The notes under the pieces: model-generated
Databases searched by the model: none
What the model was told of the DNA's origin: nothing
The model's input: only the letters and a program-made list of their open reading frames with translations
Made by a program: the position numbers and the translations under genes
DNA from: DATIUV01 sp049322755
Lineage (GTDB): Bacteria; Pseudomonadota; Gammaproteobacteria; Burkholderiales; UBA6910
Direction of reading: 5' to 3'
Assembly (NCBI GenBank): GCA_049322755.1
Contig: JBMOQX010000072.1
Coordinates: forward strand, 124,001-188,000
Length of the DNA: 64,000 bases
Shown: positions 22,772 through 31,410 of the stretch, one piece after another
Numbering within the stretch: the stretch's first letter is position 1
Layout: each line of letters starts with the position of its first letter

Positions 22772-23536
22772 TCAGCCGCCGGCGCCGCCGGCGGACAAGG
22801 CGGGATCGGCGGCCCAGTCGGGATCGGGCCAGTCCTCGACGGCGCGGCGCAGCCGCTCGCCCCACTGCTGGTGGATCATCTGGAAATAGGGGTCCGACTC
22901 GGCGATGCGCCGGTTGAGGCCCGCGCGCAGCGAGTCCCGGGCGTAGCACAGCAGGTCGATGGGCAGGCCCACCGAGATGTTGCTGCGCAGGGTGTAGTCG
23001 AACGACACCAGCACGCATTTCGCGGCGTTGATCAGGCTCGACTGGCGCGTGATGGCGCGGTCGATGATGGCGCGGCCGTACTTGTGCTCGCCGATCTGGA
23101 AATAGGGCACGTCCTCGGAAGCCTCGACGTAATTGCCCTGGGCGTAGACCTGGAACAGGCGCGGGCCCTCCCCGGCGATCTGGCCGCCGACGATGAAGCT
23201 GGCGCTGGAGTCGACGTTGCTCTGCATCAGGTACGGGCCGTCGCGGGTCTGCACCTCGCGCAGGGCCTCGCCGACGAGTCCGGCGGCCTCGTCCATGGCG
23301 GGCACGTTCCACAGGCTGCGGTCGCCCTCCGCGCGCGACCAGCGCTCCAGCAGGTCCAGCACCGCCTGGGTCACCGCCAGGTTGCCGGCCCACAGCAGCG
23401 TCACGACGCGCTGGCCGGCGCGCTCGAACACCGCCATCTTGCGCACCGTGGCGATCTGGTCGACGCCGGCATTGCTGCGGGAATCGGACGCGAACACCAT
23501 GCCCGCGTCCAGCTTGACCGCTACGCAATACGTCAT
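22772..23536 (-). CDS. Anbu-type proteasome-like peptidase (upstream paralogue)
   Basis: A 254-residue Ntn-hydrolase of the Anbu family. It keeps Thr1 (MTYCVAV), Asp17 (ASDSRSNAG) and Lys32, and the SFDYTLRSNISVGLPIDL block. Compared with the downstream copy it has a different central insert (RWSRAEGDRSLWNV) and a Gly/Ala-rich C-terminal tail (ALSAGGAGG), the region of greatest divergence. GGGGAGG lies 12 nt before the ATG. A 77-bp gap separates it from the alpha-E gene, so the pair could have extra regulation. Two Anbu genes in one operon are unusual; most described loci have one. Confidence 0.93.
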   Translation of the reverse strand: MTYCVAVKLDAGMVFASDSRSNAGVDQIATVRKMAVFERAGQRVVTLLWAGNLAVTQAVLDLLERWSRAEGDRSLWNVPAMDEAAGLVGEALREVQTRDGPYLMQSNVDSSASFIVGGQIAGEGPRLFQVYAQGNYVEASEDVPYFQIGEHKYGRAIIDRAITRQSSLINAAKCVLVSFDYTLRSNISVGLPIDLLCYARDSLRAGLNRRIAESDPYFQMIHQQWGERLRRAVEDWPDPDWAADPALSAGGAGG

Positions 23537-23613
23537 TCGTGGCCTGTGCCTCCCCAATGTCAACCGCGAGCCACTATAAATAATCGGCTGCTGCGCGGCA
23601 ATTGCCGCTGCAA
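23537..23613 (-). promoter_or_regulatory. Spacer before the Anbu pair with a 14-bp perfect palindrome
   Basis: GCGGCAATTGCCGC at 23595-23608 lies just past the alpha-E stop codon. It could be an mRNA hairpin (processing or attenuation) or a small operator. An AT-rich patch (ATTATTTATAGTGG, minus strand) follows, which might hold a -10 element, but no good -35 is visible. Confidence 0.35.
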
Positions 23614-24561
23614 TCAGGCCGCCATGGCCCAGAAGTAGGCGCGGTTGATCTCCTCGGAGAGCTCGCGCGTCTCGTCGAGGAACTCGGTCAGGTACTCGTG
23701 CATGCCCTTTTCGAACACGTCCTCGATGCGCGCGAAATGCACTTCCGAGTGCAGCTGGCCGGCGCGGCGCTCCACTTCCCGCGACGACGAGCCGCCGATC
23801 CAGCGCACCGCGCGGTAGACCTCGGTCATGCAGCTGTGCAGCGAGCGCGGCATGTCGGCGCGCAGGATCAGGAGCTCGGCGACGCGCCGCGGCGTGATGA
23901 CGTCGCGGTAGATCCGGCGGTAGGCGACGAACGCCGACACCGAGCGCAGCAGTGCACCCCACTGGTAGTAGTCGGCGGCGCCGCCGACGTCCTGCACGCT
24001 GGGCAGCAGCACGTGGTACTTCACGTCCAGGATGCGCGCGGTGTTGTCGCCGCGCTCGAGCCAGGTGCCCAGCCGGATGAAGGAGAAGCCCTCGTCGCGC
24101 AGCAGAGTGCCGTGGGTGACGCCGCGGAACAGGTGCGAGCGGTCCTTGGCCCACTCGCAGAACTCGCTGATGCCCGAGGACTTGATTTGGCTCCAGCTCT
24201 TGTAGCGGATGTCGAGCCAGGCGGCGTTGAGCGCCTCCCACATCTCCACCGAGATGCTGCCGCGCACCGCGCGGGCGTTCTCGCGCGCCAGGTGCAGGCA
24301 GTTGTAGATGCTGGACGGGTTGTCGGCGTCCATGGCCATGAACTTGAGCACGCCGTCGGCGCTGACCTCGGGGTAGCGGCTCACGTAGTCGTTGAACAGG
24401 CCCACCGCGTTGAGCACCGCGGTCCACTCCTGGTGCGGGTGGATGGTGCCGCTGGGCAGCAGCGACATGCGATGGGTCACGTCCAGCAGGCGCGCGGTGT
24501 TTTCCGCGCGCTCGATCAGGCGCGACATCCAGAACAGATGGTCGGCGGTGCTGGAGAGCAT
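23614..24561 (-). CDS. Alpha-E (DUF403) protein of the Anbu operon
   Basis: A 315-residue, all-helical protein of the alpha-E family (COG2307), the standard partner of circularly permuted ATP-grasp enzymes. The N-terminus reads LSSTADHLFWMSRLIERAENTARLLD, the highly conserved opening helix, and a matching LGTWLERGDNTARILDVKY occurs mid-protein, an internal repeat of the same E/R-rich helix. No catalytic function is established; it is thought to assist the ATP-grasp reaction. Its ATG overlaps the stop of the ATP-grasp gene by one base (TGATG), implying translational coupling. Confidence 0.93.
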   Translation of the reverse strand: MLSSTADHLFWMSRLIERAENTARLLDVTHRMSLLPSGTIHPHQEWTAVLNAVGLFNDYVSRYPEVSADGVLKFMAMDADNPSSIYNCLHLARENARAVRGSISVEMWEALNAAWLDIRYKSWSQIKSSGISEFCEWAKDRSHLFRGVTHGTLLRDEGFSFIRLGTWLERGDNTARILDVKYHVLLPSVQDVGGAADYYQWGALLRSVSAFVAYRRIYRDVITPRRVAELLILRADMPRSLHSCMTEVYRAVRWIGGSSSREVERRAGQLHSEVHFARIEDVFEKGMHEYLTEFLDETRELSEEINRAYFWAMAA

Positions 24562-26006
24562 CAGTCCTCCATGACCCAGGTGTCCTTGGTGCCCCCGCCC
24601 TGGGACGAGTTGACCACCAGCGAGCCCTCCCGCAGCGCCACCCGGGTGAGTCCGCCCGGGACGATCACCACGTCCTCGCCCGAGAGCACGAACGGCCGCA
24701 GGTCGATGTGGCGCGGGGCGATGCCCTGCTCGACGAAAGTGGGGCAGGTGGACAGCGACAGCGTGGGCTGGGCGATGAAGTTCTCCGGCGCTTCCAGGAT
24801 GCGCTGCTTGTAGGCCTCCCGCTCCTGGGCGCTGGCCGCGGGGCCGATCAGCATGCCGTAGCCGCCCGAGCCGTGAACTTCCTTCACCACCAGCTCGTGC
24901 AGGCGCGAGATCACGTGCCGGCACTCCTTGGGATCGCGCAGCAGGTAGGTGGGCACGTTGCGCAGGATCGGGTCCTCGTTCAGGTAGAAGCGGATCATCT
25001 CCGGCACGTAGGGATAGGTGGCCTTGTCGTCGCCGACGCCGCCGCCGATGGCGTTGCACAGCGTCACGCGGCCGGCGCGATAGGCCGAGAAGATGCCCGG
25101 CACGCCCAGCACCGAGTCGGCGCGGAACACCTGGGGGTCGAGGAACTCGTCGTCGATGCGGCGGTAGACCACGTCCACCCGCTGCGGCCCCTGGGTGGTG
25201 CGCATGAACAGGGTCTCGTCCTTGACGAACAGGTCCAGGCCCTCCACCAGCTCGACGCCCATCTCCTGGGCCAGGAACGCATGCTCGAAATAGGCGCTGT
25301 TGTACTGCCCCGGCGTCAGCACCACCACGGTGGGCTCCAGCACGCCCTGGGGCGCCACCGAGCGCAGCGTCTCCAGCAGCCGGTCGGGGTAGTGGTCCAC
25401 CGGCGCGATGGCCTGGGTGGCGAACAGCTCCGGGAACAGCCGCATCATGATCTTGCGGTCCTGGAGCATGTAGGACACGCCGGAGGGCGTGCGCAGGTTG
25501 TCCTCCAGCACGTAGTAGGCGCCGTCGCCGTCGCGCACCACGTCGATGCCGGCGACGTGGCTGTAGATGCCGCGGGCCACGTCGAAGCCCACCATCTCCT
25601 TGCGGTAGAGCGAGTTGTTGAGCACGTGCTCGGCCGGAACGCGGCCGGCCTTGAGGATCTTCTGGTCGCGGTAGATGTCGCCGAGGAAGGCGTTCAGCGC
25701 CCGCACCCGCTGGCGCAGCCCGTCGGAGAGCATCTGCCACTCGTCGCGGGGGATGATGCGCGGCACGATGTCGAACGGGATCAGCCGCTCGGTGCCGCTT
25801 TCCTGGCCGTAGACCGCGAACGTGATGCCGACGCGATGGAAGAGGGCGTCCGCCTCCTCGCGCTTCGCGCCGAGCCGCTCCGGCGGATTGTTGGCGAGCC
25901 ACTCGGCAACCCCGCGGTAATGGGCGCGCACGCTGCCGTCGGCGGCGTACATTTCGTCGTAGCCGGCGGGAGCCGGCAGGGCGGGGGCTGGGCTGGGCGG
26001 GGTCAT
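24561..26006 (-). CDS. Circularly permuted ATP-grasp protein (DUF404/DUF407)
   Basis: 481 residues, the usual size for COG2308. Conserved blocks are YDEMYAADGSVRAHYRG at the N-terminus, RGIYSHVAGIDVVRDGDG and YYVLEDNLRTPSGVSYM (Mg/ATP-binding Glu and Asn), NAIGGGVGDDKATYPYVPEMIRFYL, then VVKEVHGSGGYGMLIGP with the ATP-binding Lys and Gly loop. The family is predicted to be a peptide ligase forming an amide bond with ATP. First gene of the five-gene Anbu operon, divergent from relA. A TTG at 26024 is possible, but ATG at 26006 is preferred. Substrate unknown. Confidence 0.92.
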   Translation of the reverse strand: MTPPSPAPALPAPAGYDEMYAADGSVRAHYRGVAEWLANNPPERLGAKREEADALFHRVGITFAVYGQESGTERLIPFDIVPRIIPRDEWQMLSDGLRQRVRALNAFLGDIYRDQKILKAGRVPAEHVLNNSLYRKEMVGFDVARGIYSHVAGIDVVRDGDGAYYVLEDNLRTPSGVSYMLQDRKIMMRLFPELFATQAIAPVDHYPDRLLETLRSVAPQGVLEPTVVVLTPGQYNSAYFEHAFLAQEMGVELVEGLDLFVKDETLFMRTTQGPQRVDVVYRRIDDEFLDPQVFRADSVLGVPGIFSAYRAGRVTLCNAIGGGVGDDKATYPYVPEMIRFYLNEDPILRNVPTYLLRDPKECRHVISRLHELVVKEVHGSGGYGMLIGPAASAQEREAYKQRILEAPENFIAQPTLSLSTCPTFVEQGIAPRHIDLRPFVLSGEDVVIVPGGLTRVALREGSLVVNSSQGGGTKDTWVMED

Positions 26007-26043
26007 GGGAAACGGAGGCAGCAAGCGGCGTGCCTATGTCCGC

Positions 26044-26086
26044 AGTATAGCGAGGGGGGCAAAACGACACCAACCGCACCGTTTTG
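26044..26086 (-). promoter_or_regulatory. Candidate promoter and operator of the Anbu operon
   Basis: On the minus strand TATACT (26049-26044) is a good -10; the best -35 is a poor TTGGTG 18 bp upstream. The inverted repeat CAAAACG-N13-CGTTTTG (26060-26086) covers the -35 region, which is the geometry of a repressor operator. The spacer also separates the operon from relA, so the site could affect both. Confidence 0.4.
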
Positions 26087-26152
26087 GGGAATCCGCTCCC
26101 GGCGCCGGCACCGGTCTGGTGCCCCGCGAGGACGGGCAGGACGCATGTCATA

Positions 26153-28342
26153 ATGAAATCCATGGTTTCCGTCGTCGACAGTCGCACCCCGCAAGTTGAA
26201 ACGCCGCCCTCCTGGCTGCTGGCGGCGTGCGCGCGCCTGCCCGAGTCCGAGCAGGCGCTGCTGCGCAAGGCCCACGGTCTGGCGCAGGCGGCGTGGGCGC
26301 CGGCGGTCCCCGGTGCCGCGGCCATTGCCCGCCACGTGGCCGGCGTGGTGGAGATCCTCAACGACCTGCGCGTCGACGGCGAGACGCTGGCGGCGGCCCT
26401 GCTGAGTCCGCTCGCCGTCGACTCCGCTGCCGCGCGCCAGCGGCTGGCCGAGGAACTGTCGCCCGCGGTGGCGCGGCTGACGGAGGGCGTCGCCCGCATG
26501 CAGCAGATCCACGCCCTTTCGGCGTCGGTGGCAGCCCAGGGCGAAGACCGCGGCGTTCACGTCGAGGCGCTGCGCAAGATGCTGCTGGCGATGGTGGAAG
26601 ACCTGCGGGTGGTGCTGATCAAGCTCGCCGACCAGGTGCAGCGGCTGCGGGACTTTGGCGCCGACGCCGGCGAGGAGGCCCGCCGCTGCGCCCACGAGAC
26701 GCTGGACATCTTCGCGCCGCTGGCGAACCGCCTGGGCGTGTGGCGCATGAAGTGGGAACTGGAGGATCTGGCGTTCCGGGTGCTGGAGCCGGAGCTCTAC
26801 AAGAAGATCGCCCGCCAGCTGGACGAGCGCCGGGTGGACCGGGAGCGGGGCATCGCCGGGGTGATCGAGGTCCTGCGCCGCGAGCTGGCGGCGGCCGGGG
26901 TGGAGGCCGAGATCACCGGCCGGCCCAAGCACATCTACTCTATCGTCAAGAAGATGCGGCGCAAGCGGGTGGCCTTCGACGAGATCTACGACGCCCGCGC
27001 GGTGCGCATCCTGGTGCGGGAGGTGAAGGACTGCTACACCGCGCTGGGCGTGGTGCACAACCTCTGGCAGCCGATCCCGAAGGAGTTCGACGACTACATC
27101 GCCAAGCCCAAGGGCAACAACTACCGCTCGCTGCACACCGCCGTCATCGGTCCCGAGGGTCAGGCGCTGGAGGTGCAGATCCGCACCTGGGAGATGCACC
27201 AGCACTCCGAGCTGGGGGTGGCCGCCCACTGGCGCTACAAGGAAGGTGCCCGCCAGGACAGCCGCTACGACGACAAGATCGCCTGGGTGCGCCAGATCCT
27301 CGACTGGAAGGACGACCTGGCGGACAGCGCGGAGCTGGCCGAGCAGTTCCGCACCGCGCTGTTCCAGGACACCATTTACGTGCTCACGCCCCAGGGCCGC
27401 GTGGTGGATCTGCCGCGCGGCTCGACGCCTATCGACTTCGCCTACGCCGTGCACACCGACCTGGGCCACCGCTGCCGCGGCGCCCGCGTCAACGGCGTGC
27501 TGGTGCCGCTCAACTATCGCCTGGACAACGCCCAGCGCGTGGAGATCGTCGCCGCCAAGCAGGGCGGGCCCTCGCGCGACTGGCTCAACCCGGAGCTCAA
27601 ATACGTCGCCAGCCCGCGCGCCCGGGCCAAGGTGCGGCAGTGGTTCAAGGCGCTGGAGCTGGCGCAGACGGTGGCCGACGGTCGGGCGGTGGTGGAGCGG
27701 GAGCTGGCCCGGCGCGGCATGACCTCGCTGTCGCTGGAAAAGCTGGCCGAGCGCCTCGGCCTCGCCCGCGTCGACGACCTGTGCGCGGCGGTGGCGCGCG
27801 GGGACATCAACGCCCGCCAGCTGGCCCAGGCGCTGGGGGACGAGACCCGGGCCGCGCCGGAGGAAGCGCTGCCGCTGCGCCGCGGGCCGGCGCCCACTTC
27901 CGGCACCGGCATCCGGGTCGGCGGCGTCGGCGACCTGCTGACCGTCTACGCCCGCTGCTGCCGGCCGGTGCCGCCCGATCCCATCGCCGGCTACGTCACC
28001 CGCGGCCGCGGCTTCTCGGTGCACCGGCGCAGCTGCGCCACGCTGGCGCGGCTGGCGGAGCGCCACGCCGAGCGGGTGATGGACGCCGAGTGGAGCGTCG
28101 CGGCGGGCATGAGCTTCGAGACCGACGTGATGATCGAGGCCGCCGACCGCCCCGGACTGCTGCGCGACATCTACGACGTGGTGGCGCGCGAGCGGGTCAA
28201 CATCACCGCCGCCAACACGCTCACCCGCGGCCACGTGGCGCGCATGTTTTTCACGCTGCAGGTGGCCGGCGCCGACCAACTGTCCCGCGTGCTGCGGCTG
28301 CTGCGCGACGTGCCCGGCGTGGCGCGGGCGCTGCGGCGCTGA
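26153..28342 (+). CDS. relA: (p)ppGpp synthetase RelA
   Basis: A 729-residue long RSH protein. The N-terminal hydrolase domain is degenerate: where active enzymes have an HD pair this one reads LLSPLAVD, as in RelA. The synthetase domain is intact, including YDARAVRI and EFDDYIAKPKGNNYRSLH; the EFDD form is the RelA-type (not the SpoT RFKD) motif. TGS (VYVLTPQGR-type, GSTPIDFAYAVH) and a C-terminal ACT (MIEAADRPGLLRDIYD) domains follow. It makes the stringent-response alarmone on stalled ribosomes. Start at 26153, with a second ATG at 26162 equally possible. Confidence 0.95.
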   Translation: MKSMVSVVDSRTPQVETPPSWLLAACARLPESEQALLRKAHGLAQAAWAPAVPGAAAIARHVAGVVEILNDLRVDGETLAAALLSPLAVDSAAARQRLAEELSPAVARLTEGVARMQQIHALSASVAAQGEDRGVHVEALRKMLLAMVEDLRVVLIKLADQVQRLRDFGADAGEEARRCAHETLDIFAPLANRLGVWRMKWELEDLAFRVLEPELYKKIARQLDERRVDRERGIAGVIEVLRRELAAAGVEAEITGRPKHIYSIVKKMRRKRVAFDEIYDARAVRILVREVKDCYTALGVVHNLWQPIPKEFDDYIAKPKGNNYRSLHTAVIGPEGQALEVQIRTWEMHQHSELGVAAHWRYKEGARQDSRYDDKIAWVRQILDWKDDLADSAELAEQFRTALFQDTIYVLTPQGRVVDLPRGSTPIDFAYAVHTDLGHRCRGARVNGVLVPLNYRLDNAQRVEIVAAKQGGPSRDWLNPELKYVASPRARAKVRQWFKALELAQTVADGRAVVERELARRGMTSLSLEKLAERLGLARVDDLCAAVARGDINARQLAQALGDETRAAPEEALPLRRGPAPTSGTGIRVGGVGDLLTVYARCCRPVPPDPIAGYVTRGRGFSVHRRSCATLARLAERHAERVMDAEWSVAAGMSFETDVMIEAADRPGLLRDIYDVVARERVNITAANTLTRGHVARMFFTLQVAGADQLSRVLRLLRDVPGVARALRR

Positions 28343-28370
28343 AGCCGGTGCGGAAAGGGAGAACGCCGAG

Positions 28371-29207
28371 ATGAATTCCTACGAGACCCTGAGCGCTTCG
28401 CTGTCATCGGCGCTGTCGCAGATGGCCGACCGCATCGGGGAGTACGCGCCCAGCATCCTGGGCGCGGTGCTGCTGCTGGTGGCGGGCTGGCTCGTCGCGC
28501 GGCTGCTGCGCGGACTGGCGGTGAAGCTCATGGGCGTGGCCGAGCTGCTGCTGCACCGGATGTTCCGCGGCCGGGCCGCGGCGCCGCGGATCCCGTCGGC
28601 GTCGGTGGAGATCGTCGGCAGCATCCTGTTCTGGGTCGTGATCCTGTTCTTCGTCGCCGCCGCCACCCAGGTGCTGGGGCTGGACGTCTTCACCGCCTGG
28701 CTGCGGGACCTGGTGCGCTACCTGCCGACGCTGGTGGCGGGAGCGCTCATCATCCTCGCCGGCGCCCTGCTCTCCGGGCTCTCGCGCGACCTCACCGTGG
28801 CGGCCACCGGCCACCTGCCTGAGCCCCAGCGCCAACTGCTGGGCCGCATCGTGCAGGGCGTGATCCTGGTGGCGGCGGTGGCGGTGGGTGCCGACCAGAT
28901 CGGCATCAAGATCACTTTCCTCACCATCCTGGCGGCGGTGGTGGCGAGCGCCGTGATCGGCGGCGTCGCCCTGGCGGTGAGCCTCGGCGCGCGCAGCTAC
29001 ATCAGCAACCTGATCGGCGGCCACCATCTGCGCCAGGCATTCGGCGTCGGCCAGCGCGTGCGGGCGGGCGGTTACGAGGGCCGCATCCTGGACCTCACGC
29101 CGGTGTCGCTGGTGATCGAGTCCGACGAAGGCCGCGTGACGCTGCCGGCCAAGATCTACAACGAGGAACCCATCGTGCTCCTGCACGGGCGTGACGGCGA
29201 TGCGTGA
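28371..29207 (+). CDS. MscS-like mechanosensitive channel family protein
   Basis: 278 residues. The N-terminus has a conserved transmembrane helix repeat (ILGAVLLLVAGWLVARLLRGLAVKL), two or three further helices, and a pore-like helix rich in Ala and Gly (VVASAVIGGVALAVSLGARSYISNLIGG). A small beta domain follows (VGQRVRAGGYEGRILDLTPVSLVIE). It resembles short MscS relatives that gate in response to membrane tension. The next gene, an MgtE-type soluble protein, overlaps it by 8 bp, so channel and magnesium proteins may be co-expressed. Ion selectivity is unknown. Confidence 0.8.
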   Translation: MNSYETLSASLSSALSQMADRIGEYAPSILGAVLLLVAGWLVARLLRGLAVKLMGVAELLLHRMFRGRAAAPRIPSASVEIVGSILFWVVILFFVAAATQVLGLDVFTAWLRDLVRYLPTLVAGALIILAGALLSGLSRDLTVAATGHLPEPQRQLLGRIVQGVILVAAVAVGADQIGIKITFLTILAAVVASAVIGGVALAVSLGARSYISNLIGGHHLRQAFGVGQRVRAGGYEGRILDLTPVSLVIESDEGRVTLPAKIYNEEPIVLLHGRDGDA

Positions 29208-30054
29208 GCGCCACGGCCTGTCGCAGGCCTTCGCCGAGAACCATCCCGCCGACGCAGCGCAGGTCCTGGAGGCGCTGCCGGTGGCCGGCACCGCCGCGTT
29301 CCTGGGCGCGCTGCCGGCGAAGACGGCGGCGGCCGTGGCGCGCCGGCTGCCGCCGGATTACGCGGCCCACGTGCTGGAGACGCTGGATCCCGAGACCGCC
29401 GCCGGCCTGGTGGACGCGCTCGGTCCCCAGGCCGCCTCCGCCGCGCTGACCCGCGCCGCCCCGGCCACCCAGGCGTTGCTGCTGGAGCGCGTGCCCGTGG
29501 CCACCGCGGTGGCGGTGCGGCTGCTGGTGGGCTATCCCCAGGATACGGCGGGCGCCCGCATGGACCCGTGGACGCCGATGCTGCCGGCCCACCTGACGGT
29601 GGCCGAAGCCACGGCGGAACTGAAGGACTTCGATGGCGAACTCGGCGAGGTGGTGTTCGTCGTCACCCCCGACCACCGGCTGCTGGGCTGGGTGGGGCTG
29701 GGGCACCTGCTGCGGGCGTCGCCCCACGATACCCTCGACCGCGTGATGAAGAAGCCGGCGCCCGCAGTGTCCGCGCTCACGCCGCTGTCCTCCCTCGTGC
29801 ATCATGCGCACTGGAACGAGCATCACCTGATCGCGGTGGTGGAGCGGGACAACCGCCTGGTGGGGGCGCTCAAGCAGGCGGCCGTGGCGAACGCGAGCCC
29901 GGGGCCCGGCGCCTCGGCCCAGGGCGCGGCCGACGCGATGGCGCTGGTGGCGACGACCTACTGGCAGAGCGCGGCGGCGCTGATGCAGCTGGCGGTGAGC
30001 CTGCTGCCGGCGGTCCCGCCGGTGGGCGGCAAGGGGCGCCGCGATGGCGGCTGA
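29200..30054 (+). CDS. Soluble MgtE-N/CBS-domain protein
   Basis: 284 residues. Residues about 10-110 form an MgtE-type N-terminal superhelix of repeated leucine-rich units (HPADAAQVLEALPVAG, PPDYAAHVLETLDPETAAGLVDAL). Two CBS-like segments follow (LTVAEATAELKDFDGELGEVVFVVTPDHRLLGWVGLGHLL and SALTPLSSLVHHAHWNEHHLIAVVERDNRLVGAL). There is no MgtE channel domain; only one modest hydrophobic C-terminal helix. It overlaps the MscS-like gene by 8 bp upstream and the full mgtE by 11 bp downstream, so it is likely a regulatory partner of MgtE. Start: ATG at 29200 (GTG at 29191 is an alternative). Confidence 0.8.
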   Translation: MRERHGLSQAFAENHPADAAQVLEALPVAGTAAFLGALPAKTAAAVARRLPPDYAAHVLETLDPETAAGLVDALGPQAASAALTRAAPATQALLLERVPVATAVAVRLLVGYPQDTAGARMDPWTPMLPAHLTVAEATAELKDFDGELGEVVFVVTPDHRLLGWVGLGHLLRASPHDTLDRVMKKPAPAVSALTPLSSLVHHAHWNEHHLIAVVERDNRLVGALKQAAVANASPGPGASAQGAADAMALVATTYWQSAAALMQLAVSLLPAVPPVGGKGRRDGG

Positions 30055-31354
30055 AGCGAGCGCCGCCGTCGCCGCGCTGGAGGCGCGTTTTCTGCGGGAT
30101 TACCCCCGGGAGGCGGCGCGCAAGCTGGAGTCGATGCCGCTGGACGAGGCGGCGGAGATTCTCGCCTCCCAGCCGGTGGCAGTCACCCTGCCGGTCTGGG
30201 AGCAGCTCGCCACCTACGTCCAGGAAGCGCTGATCGACCGGCTGCCGGACGACACGCTGCGCGGGCTGATGTCGGGCATGGATCCGCCGCTGACGGCGGA
30301 ACTGCTCTACGGCATGGAAGGCGGCGTGCGCCTGCGGGTCCTGACCCACATGGAGCCCAACGCCCGCCAGCTGGCGGAAGGGCTGATGGAGTACGCCAAC
30401 GACACCGCGGGGCGGCTGATGGACCCGCGGGTCGTCAGCTTCCGCGGCGACATGACGGTGGCCGAGGCGCTGGCGCGCATGCGCACGTTCGCGCGCACCC
30501 GCTCGCTGCGGGAGCTGTTCCTCACCGACGACGAGGGTGCCCTCACCGGGCGGGTGGAGATCCAGGACATCGCCATCTCGCCGCCGGAGCAGCCGCTGCG
30601 GCGCATCGCCAAGCCGGTGGCGGCGGCGGTGCTGGACGTGGCGCCGCGGGACGAGGTGGTGGAGAAGATCGAGCAGCATCGCGTCTCCGCGCTGCCGGTG
30701 GTGAGCGTGAGCGGCCGGCTGATGGGCGTGATCCATCCCACCACGCTGTTCACCGCCGTGCAGGAGGACGCCAGCCTGGACATCCAGACCATGGTGGGCG
30801 CCAGCAAGGACGAGCGGGCGCTCTCGAAGGTGTCGTTTGCGGTGAAGAAGCGCCTGCCGTGGCTGCAGATCAACCTGGCCACCGCGTTCCTGGCGGCCGC
30901 CGTGGTGGGCCTGTTCGAGGACACCATCGCCAAGTTCACCGCGCTGGCGGTGCTGCTGCCGGTGGTGGCGGGACAGTCGGGCAACGCCGGCGCCCAGGCG
31001 CTGGCGGTCACGATGCGCGGGCTGGCGCTGCGCGAGATCAGCGTGCGCCAGCTGCCGCGCATGCTGTTCAAGGAAGTCAACGTCGGCCTGTTGAACGGCA
31101 TCGCGGTGGCGATCACCACCGCCATCGGCGTCTATTTCTGGAGCGGTTCCGCCGGCCTGGTGCTGGTGATCGTGATCGCCATGGTGGTGTCGATGGTGGC
31201 CGCGGGTTTCTCCGGCGCGACGATTCCGATCGCGCTGCAGCGCTTCGGGATGGACCCGGCGACCGCCTCGTCCATCGTGCTCACCACCGTCACCGACGTG
31301 GTGGGCTTCTTTTCCTTCCTCGGGGTGGCGACGCTGCTGCAGGGCATGCTCTGA
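30044..31354 (+). CDS. mgtE: Magnesium transporter MgtE
   Basis: 436 residues, normal for the family. The N domain (about 1-120) senses Mg2+, then a CBS pair (VSFRGDMTVAEALARMRTFAR..., VLDVAPRDEVVEKIEQHRVSALPVV), then five membrane helices. The selectivity region reads LPVVAGQSGNAGAQALAVTMRGLALREI, the MgtE pore signature, with a last helix FGMDPATASSIVLTTVTDVVGFFSF containing the conserved Asp of the Mg2+ path. It imports Mg2+ across the inner membrane. Its 5' end overlaps the soluble MgtE-N/CBS gene by 11 bp. Confidence 0.93.
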   Translation: MAAEASAAVAALEARFLRDYPREAARKLESMPLDEAAEILASQPVAVTLPVWEQLATYVQEALIDRLPDDTLRGLMSGMDPPLTAELLYGMEGGVRLRVLTHMEPNARQLAEGLMEYANDTAGRLMDPRVVSFRGDMTVAEALARMRTFARTRSLRELFLTDDEGALTGRVEIQDIAISPPEQPLRRIAKPVAAAVLDVAPRDEVVEKIEQHRVSALPVVSVSGRLMGVIHPTTLFTAVQEDASLDIQTMVGASKDERALSKVSFAVKKRLPWLQINLATAFLAAAVVGLFEDTIAKFTALAVLLPVVAGQSGNAGAQALAVTMRGLALREISVRQLPRMLFKEVNVGLLNGIAVAITTAIGVYFWSGSAGLVLVIVIAMVVSMVAAGFSGATIPIALQRFGMDPATASSIVLTTVTDVVGFFSFLGVATLLQGML

Positions 31355-31369
31355 ACGCTGGCCCGGGCG

Positions 31370-31398
31370 TTGTCGCGGCGCCGGCTTTCCGGTAGAAT
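31370..31398 (+). promoter_or_regulatory. tRNA-Val promoter
   Basis: TTGTCG (31370-31375), a 17-bp spacer, and TAGAAT (31393-31398). The predicted start falls about 5 bp before the mature tRNA 5' end. Both hexamers are near consensus. Confidence 0.65.
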
Positions 31399-31410
31399 TC
31401 GCCGCCTTAC

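Noticed and set aside
29200..30054. Broken fragment of mgtE
   Set aside because: It has its own start, full MgtE-N and CBS segments, no frameshift remnants, and a complete mgtE follows.
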